Below, one piece after another: positions 1 through 6,361 of a stretch of DNA of 9,726 nucleotides. A program made the position numbers and the translations under genes. Source of the stretch: an uncultured Eubacteriales bacterium. Lineage in GTDB: Bacteria > Bacillota > Clostridia > Peptostreptococcales > Anaerovoracaceae. Position 1 is the first letter of the stretch. Each line of letters begins with the position of its first letter. The stretch is taken from contig UQMQ01000087.1 of NCBI GenBank assembly GCA_900542245.1, forward strand, positions 1-9,726. The letters are read 5' to 3'. The notes beneath the pieces were generated by a model. The model saw only the letters and a program-made list of their open reading frames with translations, did no database searches and was not told where the DNA came from.

Positions 1-61
1 CCGGTGTATTCTCCTAACATAGCATACGCACGATCTGGTAAAATGTACCGCCCTCGCGGTG

Positions 62-130
62 CTGCATTGAAACGGTATGCCCGCGCGCCTTCGGCGCTGC
101 GGAAGCGTACCGTTTTTATTTTTTTGTAAT
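62..130 (+). repeat. Palindromic terminator-like element, copy 1
   Basis: This stretch and 1733-1800 align over about 70 bases, reading roughly TGCyGCAT, A-run, CGGTA, CCGCGCGC, TTCGGCGC, GCGG, GTACCG, then TTTTTATTT. The two copies bracket the AAA+ ATPase gene and its promoter region. They could be two members of a dispersed palindromic family in this genome, or simply two terminators of similar design. The matching flanks outside the stem favour common origin. Confidence 0.5.
72..127 (+). terminator. Rho-independent terminator of a gene left of the window
   Basis: A long hairpin (arms about 72-89 and 94-112, tip TTCG-like) is followed by a T-rich run at 113-127. The outer stem ACGGTATGC pairs with GCGTACCGT with one T-G wobble, and the inner GCGCC pairs with GGCGC, with one bulged T in the CCGC/GCGG step. 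The T-tract lies on the plus strand, so it most likely ends a plus-strand gene outside the window. Only 71 bases precede it and they show no recognisable protein. The hairpin closely resembles the one at 1748-1786. Confidence 0.8.
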
Positions 131-154
131 TTCCAAAAGCACATTGTGGATCGC

Positions 155-208
155 CGCTCACTCATGAGCGACGTGTGTGCATAAAAATCTTTCTTTTGTT
201 ATGCACAC
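155..208. repeat. Two small inverted repeats in the upstream region of the AAA+ gene
   Basis: Two stems are visible. CGCTCA (155-160) pairs with TGAGCG (165-170) around a 4-base loop. GTGTGCATAA (175-184) pairs perfectly with TTATGCACAC (199-208) around a 14-base loop, followed on the plus strand by an interrupted T-rich stretch. They lie upstream of the promoter assigned to the ATPase gene, so they would not be in its transcript. They could be a back-up terminator or a protein-binding site. The rest of 130-250 shows nothing else that I can name. Confidence 0.4.
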
Positions 209-260
209 GTTTGTCCTTTTGTCTTCTTTTTTCGGATCGCTGCAACCTTTCATTTCCTTG

Positions 261-337
261 GTTGGAAAACGTCAAAAAATAAGAGAAATCTGGTTGTAAA
301 AATGTCAAAAAAGACATATAATATAGTTGGAAAACGT
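261..337 (+). repeat. Three phased direct repeats over the AAA+ gene promoter
   Basis: GTTGGAAAACGT occurs exactly at 261-272 and 326-337. A variant, GTTGTAAAAATGT, starts at 293. The starts are 32 and 33 bases apart, close to three helical turns. Copy 2 contains the -35 hexamer and copy 3 covers the expected transcription start. The spacer also holds the palindrome TGTC-A6-GACA (303-316). The arrangement fits binding sites for a regulator on one DNA face, but the regulator is unknown. Confidence 0.55.
294..322 (+). promoter_or_regulatory. Promoter of the AAA+/DUF4143 gene
   Basis: The -35 candidate TTGTAA (294-299) is separated by 17 bases from a perfect -10 TATAAT (317-322), predicting a start near 329. 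The coding sequence begins at 355, with GGAGG at 344-348 placed 6 bases before its ATG, so the leader is only about 25 bases. Confidence 0.75.
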
Positions 338-354
338 ATTTTCGGAGGTGCCAC

Positions 355-1710
355 ATGCTGAAACGGAAAGTCGAAAAAGACATTCAAAACTGGCTTCAAG
401 ATGATAAAAGAGCTTTGCTCGTGTATGGTGTCAGGCAGGCCGGTAAGACCTACATCATTCGACACTGTCTGGAGTCCGAGGGCTGCAGCTATGTAGAATT
501 CAATCTGATTCGGGAGCCTGATATCATCAGGATCCTGGAAAGTGCTGCAGATATTGACGACCTGATCCTCAAGCTATCCTTGTACAGCGAAAAAAGAATC
601 GTGCCGGGAGAAACAATTCTGTTCTTTGATGAAATACAAAGATACAAAGAAATTGTAACCAGGATAAAATTCCTTGTGGAAGATCAAAGGTATCGTTATA
701 TTCTGAGCGGTTCACTTCTTGGCGTTGAAATCGTAAACCTAAAATCAGCCCCTGTGGGATATCTAAAGACGCTGCAAATGTATCCGCTGGTTTTCGAAGA
801 GTTTCTTCAACTGTTTCAGATCAGCGATGCTGTCTTTGAGGCATTGCGCGGTGCATATCAAAATGAAACACCTGTCGATCCAATCATTCACAAAAAAATG
901 CTGCAGCTGTTTCATCTTTATCTGATCATCGGTGGTATGCCGGCTGCTGTAGATACCTATCGCCGCACAGAAAACATCGATATGGTTATGGATCAGCACC
1001 TGGCGATCCTGCAGCAATACAAGCTGGACTTTACGCAATATGAAACTGAAAACAAAAAACTACTCCTGACCAGCATCTATGAGCTCATTCCCGCAGAGCT
1101 GAACGAACAAAACAAGCGTTTTAAGCTGGCGGATATCGATAAAAAACTACGATTTGAAAAAATGAGCGATAGTTTCACATGGCTGTGGAAGGCAGGTGTT
1201 GCCCTCCCTGTGTTCAACATAACCGAGCCAAAGATGCCGCTGCTGCTGAATCAAAAAAGCACATTATTTAAATTTTTTCTCTCTGATGTCGGCATGCTCA
1301 CTACAATCTACGGGAAGTCTGTCAAACTCAAAATCATAAATCAGGAAAAGGATATCAACAAAGGCGCTATCTATGAAAATGTCGCGGCGCAGGAATTGAT
1401 CGCGCACGGCTGCCGCTGTTACTACTACAATAATAAAAAACAAGGTGAATTAGATTTTGTTGTCGAACATGATGGTGCTGTCCTGCCGATCGAGATCAAA
1501 AGCGGTAAGGATTATAAGAAACACTCTGCCCTCGTCCAAGTACTGCAAAATGAGAATTATCATCTCACACGCGCAATCGTCTTCTCGAACTCCAATGTAG
1601 AGCGAGAAGGGAAAGTAACCTATCTTCCAATCTATATGCTTATGTTCTTGAAGGAAAGTGATGTGAATTTTACCGACATTTCTATCGACAAATTTAAACT
1701 CACAATCTAG
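355..1710 (+). CDS. AAA+ family ATPase with C-terminal DUF4143 domain
   Basis: A 451-residue ATP-binding protein of the widespread AAA_14 plus DUF4143 type. Seen: Walker A GVRQAGKT at residues 25-32, Walker B ILFFDEIQR around 88-96 with D92 and E93, an SGS sensor-like motif at 118-120, YPLVFEEF at 143-150, and the family-typical GGMPAAV at 193-199. The C-terminal part has YEN (E341), GELDFVV (D367) and PIEIKSG (E380, K382), the spacing of a PD-(D/E)XK nuclease core, as expected for DUF4143. Length is normal and the protein appears intact. Start ATG is supported by GGAGG 6 bases upstream. It is monocistronic, with its own promoter and terminator, on the opposite strand from the purine operon, and is visibly more A/T-rich than that operon. 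Its biological role is not established for the family. Nuclease activity is only suggested by the motif layout. Confidence 0.92.
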   Translation: MLKRKVEKDIQNWLQDDKRALLVYGVRQAGKTYIIRHCLESEGCSYVEFNLIREPDIIRILESAADIDDLILKLSLYSEKRIVPGETILFFDEIQRYKEIVTRIKFLVEDQRYRYILSGSLLGVEIVNLKSAPVGYLKTLQMYPLVFEEFLQLFQISDAVFEALRGAYQNETPVDPIIHKKMLQLFHLYLIIGGMPAAVDTYRRTENIDMVMDQHLAILQQYKLDFTQYETENKKLLLTSIYELIPAELNEQNKRFKLADIDKKLRFEKMSDSFTWLWKAGVALPVFNITEPKMPLLLNQKSTLFKFFLSDVGMLTTIYGKSVKLKIINQEKDINKGAIYENVAAQELIAHGCRCYYYNNKKQGELDFVVEHDGAVLPIEIKSGKDYKKHSALVQVLQNENYHLTRAIVFSNSNVEREGKVTYLPIYMLMFLKESDVNFTDISIDKFKLTI

Positions 1711-1732
1711 CTGGCAGCACGTTTCTTTTAAA

Positions 1733-1800
1733 TGCCGCATCACAAAACCGGTACCTCCGCGCGCTTTCGGCGCGCGGGGGTACCGGCTGATTTTTATTTG
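1733..1800 (+). repeat. Palindromic terminator-like element, copy 2
   Basis: This is the second copy of the element at 62-130, with the same order of blocks. Its stem is more perfect than that of copy 1. Together the two copies enclose the AAA+ gene with its promoter, which could mark a mobile or exchanged cassette. No target-site duplication was recognised. Confidence 0.5.
1748..1796 (+). terminator. Terminator of the AAA+/DUF4143 gene
   Basis: A 17-bp stem with a single T-G wobble (1748-1764 with 1770-1786) closes a TTTCG loop. The bases after it read CTGATTTTTATTTG, so the T-tract is offset by 4 bases. It begins 37 bases after the ATPase stop codon on the plus strand. The stem is palindromic and could also slow polymerase arriving from the right. 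Confidence 0.8.
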
Positions 1801-1809
1801 CTATAAATT

Positions 1810-1841
1810 GGGCGGATATCCAAGAACTTGGTTATCCGCCC
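1810..1841 (-). terminator. Terminator of the phosphoribosyltransferase gene, probably bidirectional
   Basis: A 15-bp stem with one T-T mismatch (1810-1824 with 1827-1841) has a 2-base loop. It starts 12 bases beyond the minus-strand stop at 1854. On the minus strand it is followed by AATTTATAG, a weak U-tract. On the plus strand it is followed by AAAATGTTTTTG, so it may act from both sides between these convergent genes. Confidence 0.7.
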
Positions 1842-1853
1842 AAAATGTTTTTG

Positions 1854-2405
1854 CTATTTCACGCTGCCGTCCGGGTTGAATACCGGAAGCTTCTCTAAGT
1901 AGATGATGTCGTCGCGGTCTGCGGCGCCGCCTTCTGCAAGGACGGCCATCTTGCCGACGATATCCGCGCCGACCTGATTGATCAACGTCTCAATGGACTT
2001 GAGGGATTCGCCGGTGCTGATGACATCGTCAACGATCAGCACGCGCTTGCCGCGCAGCATATCCGCCTCCTTCTTGCCGATGCAAAGCGTCTGGATATGG
2101 TCCGTCGTGATGGAATCCACCGTCGTTGTGATAATATCCGTCATATAGAGCTTCGGTCCTTTCCGCGCTACGATGTAGTCGTTTCTGCCTGCCTGTCTTG
2201 CCATTTCGTAAGCCAGCGGAATGCCTTTGGACTCTGCGGTAATCAGAATGTCGAAATCCGGCGCTTTTTTGAGCAGCGCTTCTGCACACGCCTTGGTGAT
2301 CTCAACATCACTGAACATGATGAAAGCACCGATGTATAAATCGTCTGTTACTTTGCAGAGTGGCAGCTGACGCGTCAGCCCTGCAATTTTCATTTCATAA
2401 AACAT
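1854..2405 (-). CDS. Purine phosphoribosyltransferase (APRT/XPRT-like)
   Basis: A 183-residue type I phosphoribosyltransferase that should join a purine base to PRPP to give a nucleotide, in the cytosol. Seen: the PRPP-binding loop VLIVDDVISTGES at residues 122-134 with the acidic pair D126-D127, the upstream ILITAESKG at 53-61, and the VARKGPKLYM block at 79-88, typical of adenine/xanthine-type enzymes. Start chosen at 2405 because AAAGG (2415-2419) sits 9 bases upstream. An ATG at 2414 is too close to that site. The frame stays open for 75 more codons upstream, but those run through repeat DNA and look non-coding. The gene lies downstream of the NCS2 permease and has its own promoter at 2687-2715. 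The base specificity (adenine, guanine/hypoxanthine or xanthine) cannot be decided by eye. Confidence 0.9.
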   Translation of the reverse strand: MFYEMKIAGLTRQLPLCKVTDDLYIGAFIMFSDVEITKACAEALLKKAPDFDILITAESKGIPLAYEMARQAGRNDYIVARKGPKLYMTDIITTTVDSITTDHIQTLCIGKKEADMLRGKRVLIVDDVISTGESLKSIETLINQVGADIVGKMAVLAEGGAADRDDIIYLEKLPVFNPDGSVK

Positions 2406-2435
2406 GAGGTTCATCCTTTCTGTTTCAAAATCGTT

Positions 2436-2689
2436 AGCTCTGCCATCGCCCTGCGGCTCGGCCTCGCTGTGACAAGTACATTGGTCCGGACGCGAGACGG
2501 CTCCGGCTTCGCTCGGACATCTGTCTTTCATCTGCTCTGCCTTCGGCTTCGCAGTGCCAAGTACATTGGTCCGGACGCGACACGGCTCCGGCTTCGCCTT
2601 ACGGCTCGCCGATTGCCTTCGCTCGGACATCTGTCTTTCATCAGCTCTGCCATCGCCCTACGGCTCGGCCTCGCTGTGACAAGTACATT
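2436..2689 (-). repeat. Repeat-built leader of the phosphoribosyltransferase gene
   Basis: This stretch is made of three recurring modules. Module a (47 bases) is at 2436-2482 and 2643-2689 with one mismatch, and a shortened, diverged form is at 2533-2567. Module c (40 bases) is at 2473-2512 and 2558-2597 with one mismatch. Module b (26 bases) is at 2507-2532 and 2617-2642, identical. The order on the plus strand is a-c-b-a'-c-insert-b-a. Each module c on the transcribed strand contains CCGGA and TCCGG that can pair over an 11-base loop. The array lies just after the promoter at 2687-2715, so nearly all of it should be transcribed as 5' untranslated RNA. Function is unknown. It could be a structured RNA leader or a dispersed repeat family. 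Confidence 0.8.
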
Positions 2690-2715
2690 ATAGATTCTTA
2701 CGGAAACAGTTTCAA
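2687..2715 (-). promoter_or_regulatory. Promoter for the phosphoribosyltransferase gene
   Basis: On the minus strand the -35 TTGAAA (2715-2710) is followed after 17 bases by a perfect -10 TATAAT (2692-2687). This predicts a start near 2680 and a leader of about 275 bases. It lies between the NCS2 stop and the repeat array. The region 2716-2746 holds a short inverted repeat (GCGCA/TGCGC) directly upstream, but without a U-tract, so readthrough from the NCS2 gene is also possible. Confidence 0.72.
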
Positions 2716-2773
2716 GCGCAAAATGAATTTTTTCACCATCCTGCGCATTTTGTCCTGCTTTTATGCAAACAGC

Positions 2774-4180
2774 TTACATCGTAATGAAGATAAACTTCAG
2801 ACAGAACAGCAGGCCGATGATCGCTACCATGCTGTCCTTCTTCTGGAACTTGCCGGTGCAGATCGCGATGATGGTGTAAGCGATGGAGCCGATGCCGATA
2901 CCGTTGGCGATGGAGTAAGTCAGCGGCATCGCGATCAGCGTCAGAAACGCCGGTGCTGCGGAGCTGAGGTCACTCATATCCACATTCTTGAAGTTGCCAA
3001 GCATCAGCACGCCGACATAAATCAGTGCCGGAGCTGTCGCACAGGCCGGAACGATACTGGCGAGCGGTGTCAGGAACAGGCATACGAAGAAACAGATCGA
3101 TACGACCAGCGAGGTCAGTCCTGTTCTGCCGCCTGCGGCCACACCGGACGCGGATTCTACGAAGGTCGTACAGGTGGAAGTACCCAGAACCGCGCCGGAT
3201 ACGGTCGCGATGGAGTCACAAGCCATGCACTTGTCGAGGTTCTGCGGGTCGCCGTTTTCATCCAAAAGGCCCGCCTGCGCCGCCGTACCATACAGGGTAC
3301 CGATGGTGTCGAACATGTCGATCAGGCAGAAGGTAATGATGTAAAGGATCGCACTGAATACACCGCCGACGAACTCTGGGCTGAATGCATGCTTCCAAGA
3401 CGCCGCGTGGAATACGCCCGTCACGCCGATATCTGCAAAGTCCTTAAAGGACTGTCCGATCTGTGTGATATCGAAGGATGGCACAGTACCGGAGAAAACA
3501 TAGTAGAGCACAGCCGTAATCACGATGCCGAGCAGCACGTTTCCCTTCACATTGCGTTTACCTAAGATGACAATGATCAGGAAGCCGAGCAGCGCCAGCA
3601 ATGCCGGAAGTACCGTCATAATACCGCCCTCGCCGTTAATCGCGCCGTGAATGTCCACGAACTGCGTCAACGTGTACTGGTTTGCCTGAATGATGCCGAC
3701 ATTTTGGAACCCGATATAGGTAATAAACAAGCCGATGCCCGCCGGGATCGCCTTTTTGAGGCATTCCGGCATAGCCTTTGCGATGTACTGTCTTGCGCCC
3801 GTCAATGAAAGGATCATGAAGATGATGCCGGAGATCAGTACGATGACCAGCCCTGCTTGATAGCCCTGTACGCAGTCCCCGCCCGCGATGACCTGCGGCA
3901 GGATAAAGCTGACGAAGAAGAAGGAGTTCAGCCCCATGCCGCAGGCCTGTGCGAACGGCATTTTGGCGTATAACGCCATCAACAGCGTGCCGATGGTCGC
4001 TGCCAGAATAGACGCGACGTAAACGGCATTCCAAATATTGCCAAGACCTTCTGTGAATCCGGTCACCTGATTCGGATTGACGAAGATAATATAAGCCATT
4101 GCAAAGAAAGTCGTAAAGCCGGCAATGATCTCGGTCTTTACGGTCGAACCATGTTCGGTAATTTTAAAAAACTTGTCCAT
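2774..4180 (-). CDS. NCS2-family purine nucleobase permease (AzgA/PbuG type)
   Basis: A 468-residue multi-pass membrane protein expected to import free purine bases (adenine, guanine or hypoxanthine) by proton symport. Seen: the family N-terminus with TEIIAGFTTFFAMAYIIFVNP at 16-36, GMGLNSFFF at 81-89, FQNVGII at 158-164, the DMFDTIGTLYG block at 288-298, and the highly conserved TTFVESASGVAAGGRTGLT at 338-356. These belong to the AzgA-like branch rather than the xanthine/uracil branch. About 12 or more hydrophobic segments are visible, and the length is normal for the family. AAAGGAA lies about 10 bases before the ATG. It follows the second ABC permease after 115 bases with no clear terminator or promoter between, so it is probably the fifth gene of the same operon. 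The exact substrate cannot be settled from sequence alone. Confidence 0.93.
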   Translation of the reverse strand: MDKFFKITEHGSTVKTEIIAGFTTFFAMAYIIFVNPNQVTGFTEGLGNIWNAVYVASILAATIGTLLMALYAKMPFAQACGMGLNSFFFVSFILPQVIAGGDCVQGYQAGLVIVLISGIIFMILSLTGARQYIAKAMPECLKKAIPAGIGLFITYIGFQNVGIIQANQYTLTQFVDIHGAINGEGGIMTVLPALLALLGFLIIVILGKRNVKGNVLLGIVITAVLYYVFSGTVPSFDITQIGQSFKDFADIGVTGVFHAASWKHAFSPEFVGGVFSAILYIITFCLIDMFDTIGTLYGTAAQAGLLDENGDPQNLDKCMACDSIATVSGAVLGTSTCTTFVESASGVAAGGRTGLTSLVVSICFFVCLFLTPLASIVPACATAPALIYVGVLMLGNFKNVDMSDLSSAAPAFLTLIAMPLTYSIANGIGIGSIAYTIIAICTGKFQKKDSMVAIIGLLFCLKFIFITM

Positions 4181-4226
4181 ATTGTTTGAAAATTCCTTTC
4201 TTGATGATGTTGTGCTTCTATGTGCT

Positions 4227-4245
4227 CGAGTCCGTTTGGTACTCG
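4227..4245 (-). other. Small stem-loop between nupQ and the NCS2 permease
   Basis: CGAGT pairs with ACTCG and an inner CC pairs with GG around AAAC, with one bulged A on the minus strand. There is no T-tract after it, so it is not a terminator. It may be an mRNA processing or stability element in the 115-base gap. The gap holds no other visible signal apart from the ribosome binding site. Confidence 0.3.
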
Positions 4246-4295
4246 TTTCACGCTTTGCAGATGCGTATGATCTGTTCGCTATCGCGCGGCGCAGT

Positions 4296-5282
4296 CTAGC
4301 GCTCCTCGCGGAAATAGTTCAGCCCCAGACTCTGCGGCGGCTGATCCTCCCTGCGCTGCCGCATGGATACGACGATCAGTACGATAGCGGTCACGATATA
4401 CGGCACCACCTTGTAGATCTGTGTCGGCAGGAACGGAATCGGCAAACGCAGATAGAAAATCAGCAGTCCGCCGAACAGGATCGAGCCCCAAAGTGCATTG
4501 AGCGGTTTCCACAGACAGAAGATGACCAGCGCCACAGCGACCCAGCCTTCGCCGGAGAGACCTGTATGATTCCACACACTGCCCGCGATCGTCATCGTAT
4601 AGACCATGCCGCCGACTGCGGAGATCCCGCCGCCGATGACAGTCGCCAGATAGCGATATTTGGTCACATGGATGCCCGCAGCGTCCGCGGTTGCCGGAGA
4701 CTCTCCGACCGCACAGAGATTCAGCCCGCAGCGGGTTTTCGTCATCACATAAGCCATGATGATTGCTGCTGCAAAGCCCAGATATACAAAGAAATTGTAG
4801 CTGAACAGGATCGGTCCGATGACCGGAATATCCTGCAAAAACTTCGGTAAAACCGGATTCGCGAACGCGTCCTTGAGCGCGTTGCTGACGGTAACGTTGC
4901 CGCCGACCTTGAGACGCATCAGCTCTCCGACAAACTGACCCACACCGGTCCCGAAGATCGTCAGTGCCAGTCCGGTTACATTCTGGTTGGCGCGCAGCGT
5001 GATGGTCAAAAAGCTGAAGATCAGCGAGCCGATGACGCCTGCTGCAAAAGAAGCCAGCAGGGCGATGGCAACCGCGACCGCGCCGATGGCGTGATCCCCT
5101 GCAGCCTGTCCGTAGACAAAAGCGCCGCAGAGCCCAAAAGCACCGCCCATGAACATCAGACCTTCGACGCCGAGATTCATATTGCCGGATTTTTCGGTCA
5201 GAATCTCGCCGGAGGTACCAAAAAGGAGTGGGGTTCCGTTGAGTACGGCAGCTCTGATCAAGCCGATGAGGTTTATATCCAT
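4296..5282 (-). CDS. nupQ: ABC transporter permease, nucleoside importer (NupQ-like)
   Basis: A 328-residue inner-membrane permease of the BPD_transp_2 family, one half of the channel of a BMP-type nucleoside ABC importer. Seen: TEKSGNMNLGVEGLMFMGG at residues 29-47, the family hallmark (NLGVEG), many hydrophobic helices, and the cytoplasmic coupling segment beginning AVGESPATADAAGIHVTKYR, which contacts the ATPase. The start overlaps the end of the upstream permease gene by 10 bases, and AAGGAGG lies just upstream inside that gene. This indicates translational coupling and equal dosage of the two permeases. The length is close to that of Bacillus NupQ. The substrate is inferred from the neighbours. 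A few relatives of this importer type handle other ligands. Confidence 0.9.
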   Translation of the reverse strand: MDINLIGLIRAAVLNGTPLLFGTSGEILTEKSGNMNLGVEGLMFMGGAFGLCGAFVYGQAAGDHAIGAVAVAIALLASFAAGVIGSLIFSFLTITLRANQNVTGLALTIFGTGVGQFVGELMRLKVGGNVTVSNALKDAFANPVLPKFLQDIPVIGPILFSYNFFVYLGFAAAIIMAYVMTKTRCGLNLCAVGESPATADAAGIHVTKYRYLATVIGGGISAVGGMVYTMTIAGSVWNHTGLSGEGWVAVALVIFCLWKPLNALWGSILFGGLLIFYLRLPIPFLPTQIYKVVPYIVTAIVLIVVSMRQRREDQPPQSLGLNYFREER

Positions 5283-6361
5283 GATTTATCCTCCTTTTCC
5301 TGATTGCGCCAGATGATGCGATAATTGATGAAGAACTCACAGGCCAGCATACATAAAAGAATGATGCCGGTGATGATATCCGCGATAGAGGCGGGAACAC
5401 GCAGCGTCGTCTGCAGCCCGCTCGCGCCTTTTTCCAAAACAGCCAGAAGCAGTGAGATCGCAATCATCGCGAACGGATTGAACTGCGCCAGCCAAGCGAC
5501 AACGATGGCCGTAAAGCCGACACCGCCCGCGACATCTGCATAGAGCGTCATATTCGTACCGGAGCAGACCATGAAACCGATCAGTCCGCAGATGCCGCCC
5601 GATAGACAGGCTGTGCGGATCGTCACCTTCGCGACATTCATGCCTGCGTATCTTGCGGTGTTTTCGGATTCGCCGAGCACCGCGATCTCATAGCCCTGCT
5701 TGGTGTAATTCATGTAAATGTACATCCCTGCTGTCAGAAGCAGTACGATGATCCAGCCACAGTGGACGCCAAAAACCTTTGGCAGCACCGCCGCCTGGTC
5801 AAACATCGGAATGATCTGCGAGCCGGGCTTTCCCTCCCATGGACCGCCCTGCAGCCAGCCGACAATCCCGATAGCGATGTAGTTCATCATCAGGGTGAAC
5901 AGGGTTTCGTTTGTTCCCCAGCGAGCCTTGAAGCTTGCCGGAATCGCCGCCCATGCCGCGCCGAACAGGATCGAAAAGATACCCATCAAAAGCAGCAGAA
6001 GCGGAGACGGAATCGAACCCGCATAGTTCAGTGCGAAGAAGCTCGCCGCAACCGCACCCATCGTGATCTGTCCTTCGCCGCCGATATTCCAGAAGCGCAT
6101 TGCAAAGCATGGTGCCAGAGCCAGCGCAGTACCCAGCAGCGGCACAGCGATCTTGACAACCTGTTTGACGCCGGAGGCTTTGCCCAGTGAACTGCTCAAA
6201 ATCGCGCCGTACGCAGTTATCGGGTTCGTGCCGGCGATGAAAAATACCAGCCCGCCCAGTACGATCGCCAGCAGGAACGCCGCAGCGCGAATCAGCCAGA
6301 TCTTGCTCTTAGGCATATCCTCACGTTTCGCAAGACGAATCAGAGGTGTTTTTTCGTTCAT
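5273..6361 (-). CDS. nupP: ABC transporter permease, nucleoside importer (NupP-like)
   Basis: A 362-residue inner-membrane permease, partner of the NupQ-like protein. Seen: a cytoplasmic N-terminus of about 20 charged residues, a first helix at about 24-43, FWNIGGEGQITMGA starting at 90 (the GEGQ hallmark at 95-98), and the coupling segment VLGESENTARYAGMNVAKV. Its ATG follows the TAA of the ATPase gene with no gap, and its GGAGG site lies within the last codons of that gene, so translation is coupled. The protein seems intact and of normal length. With NupQ it should form a heterodimeric pore for nucleosides. The assignment rests on family motifs plus the fixed gene order ATPase, permease, permease. 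Confidence 0.9.
   Translation of the reverse strand: MNEKTPLIRLAKREDMPKSKIWLIRAAAFLLAIVLGGLVFFIAGTNPITAYGAILSSSLGKASGVKQVVKIAVPLLGTALALAPCFAMRFWNIGGEGQITMGAVAASFFALNYAGSIPSPLLLLLMGIFSILFGAAWAAIPASFKARWGTNETLFTLMMNYIAIGIVGWLQGGPWEGKPGSQIIPMFDQAAVLPKVFGVHCGWIIVLLLTAGMYIYMNYTKQGYEIAVLGESENTARYAGMNVAKVTIRTACLSGGICGLIGFMVCSGTNMTLYADVAGGVGFTAIVVAWLAQFNPFAMIAISLLLAVLEKGASGLQTTLRVPASIADIITGIILLCMLACEFFINYRIIWRNQEKEDKSWI

Noticed and set aside
1..129. An open frame from the first base to a TAA at 127-129
   Set aside because: It runs through the terminator hairpin and T-tract and resembles no protein. The other two plus-strand frames stop at 15-17 and 20-22, so the upstream gene more likely ends there or before the window.
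2414..2630. Long form of the phosphoribosyltransferase starting at 2630, or a start at 2414
   Set aside because: The extra 75 residues are translated repeat DNA, and the family begins at about MxxEMKIAGL. AAAGG touches the ATG at 2414 but is 9 bases from the ATG at 2405.
2436..2689. CRISPR array
   Set aside because: The repeats differ in length, overlap each other and are unevenly spaced (85 and 122 bases), with no unique spacers and no cas genes.
2716..2746. Terminator after the NCS2 permease
   Set aside because: The GCGCA/TGCGC stem is only 5 bp with a large interior loop and is not followed by a U-tract.
2723..3565. A 280-codon plus-strand frame antisense to the NCS2 permease
   Set aside because: Its product is rich in Arg, His, Gln and Asp with no domain, has no ribosome binding site that I can see, and mirrors the codon bias of the real gene.
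4279..5463. A 394-codon minus-strand frame overlapping both ABC permeases
   Set aside because: It is an out-of-frame reading of nupQ and the end of nupP, with an Arg- and Cys-rich product and no membrane segments.
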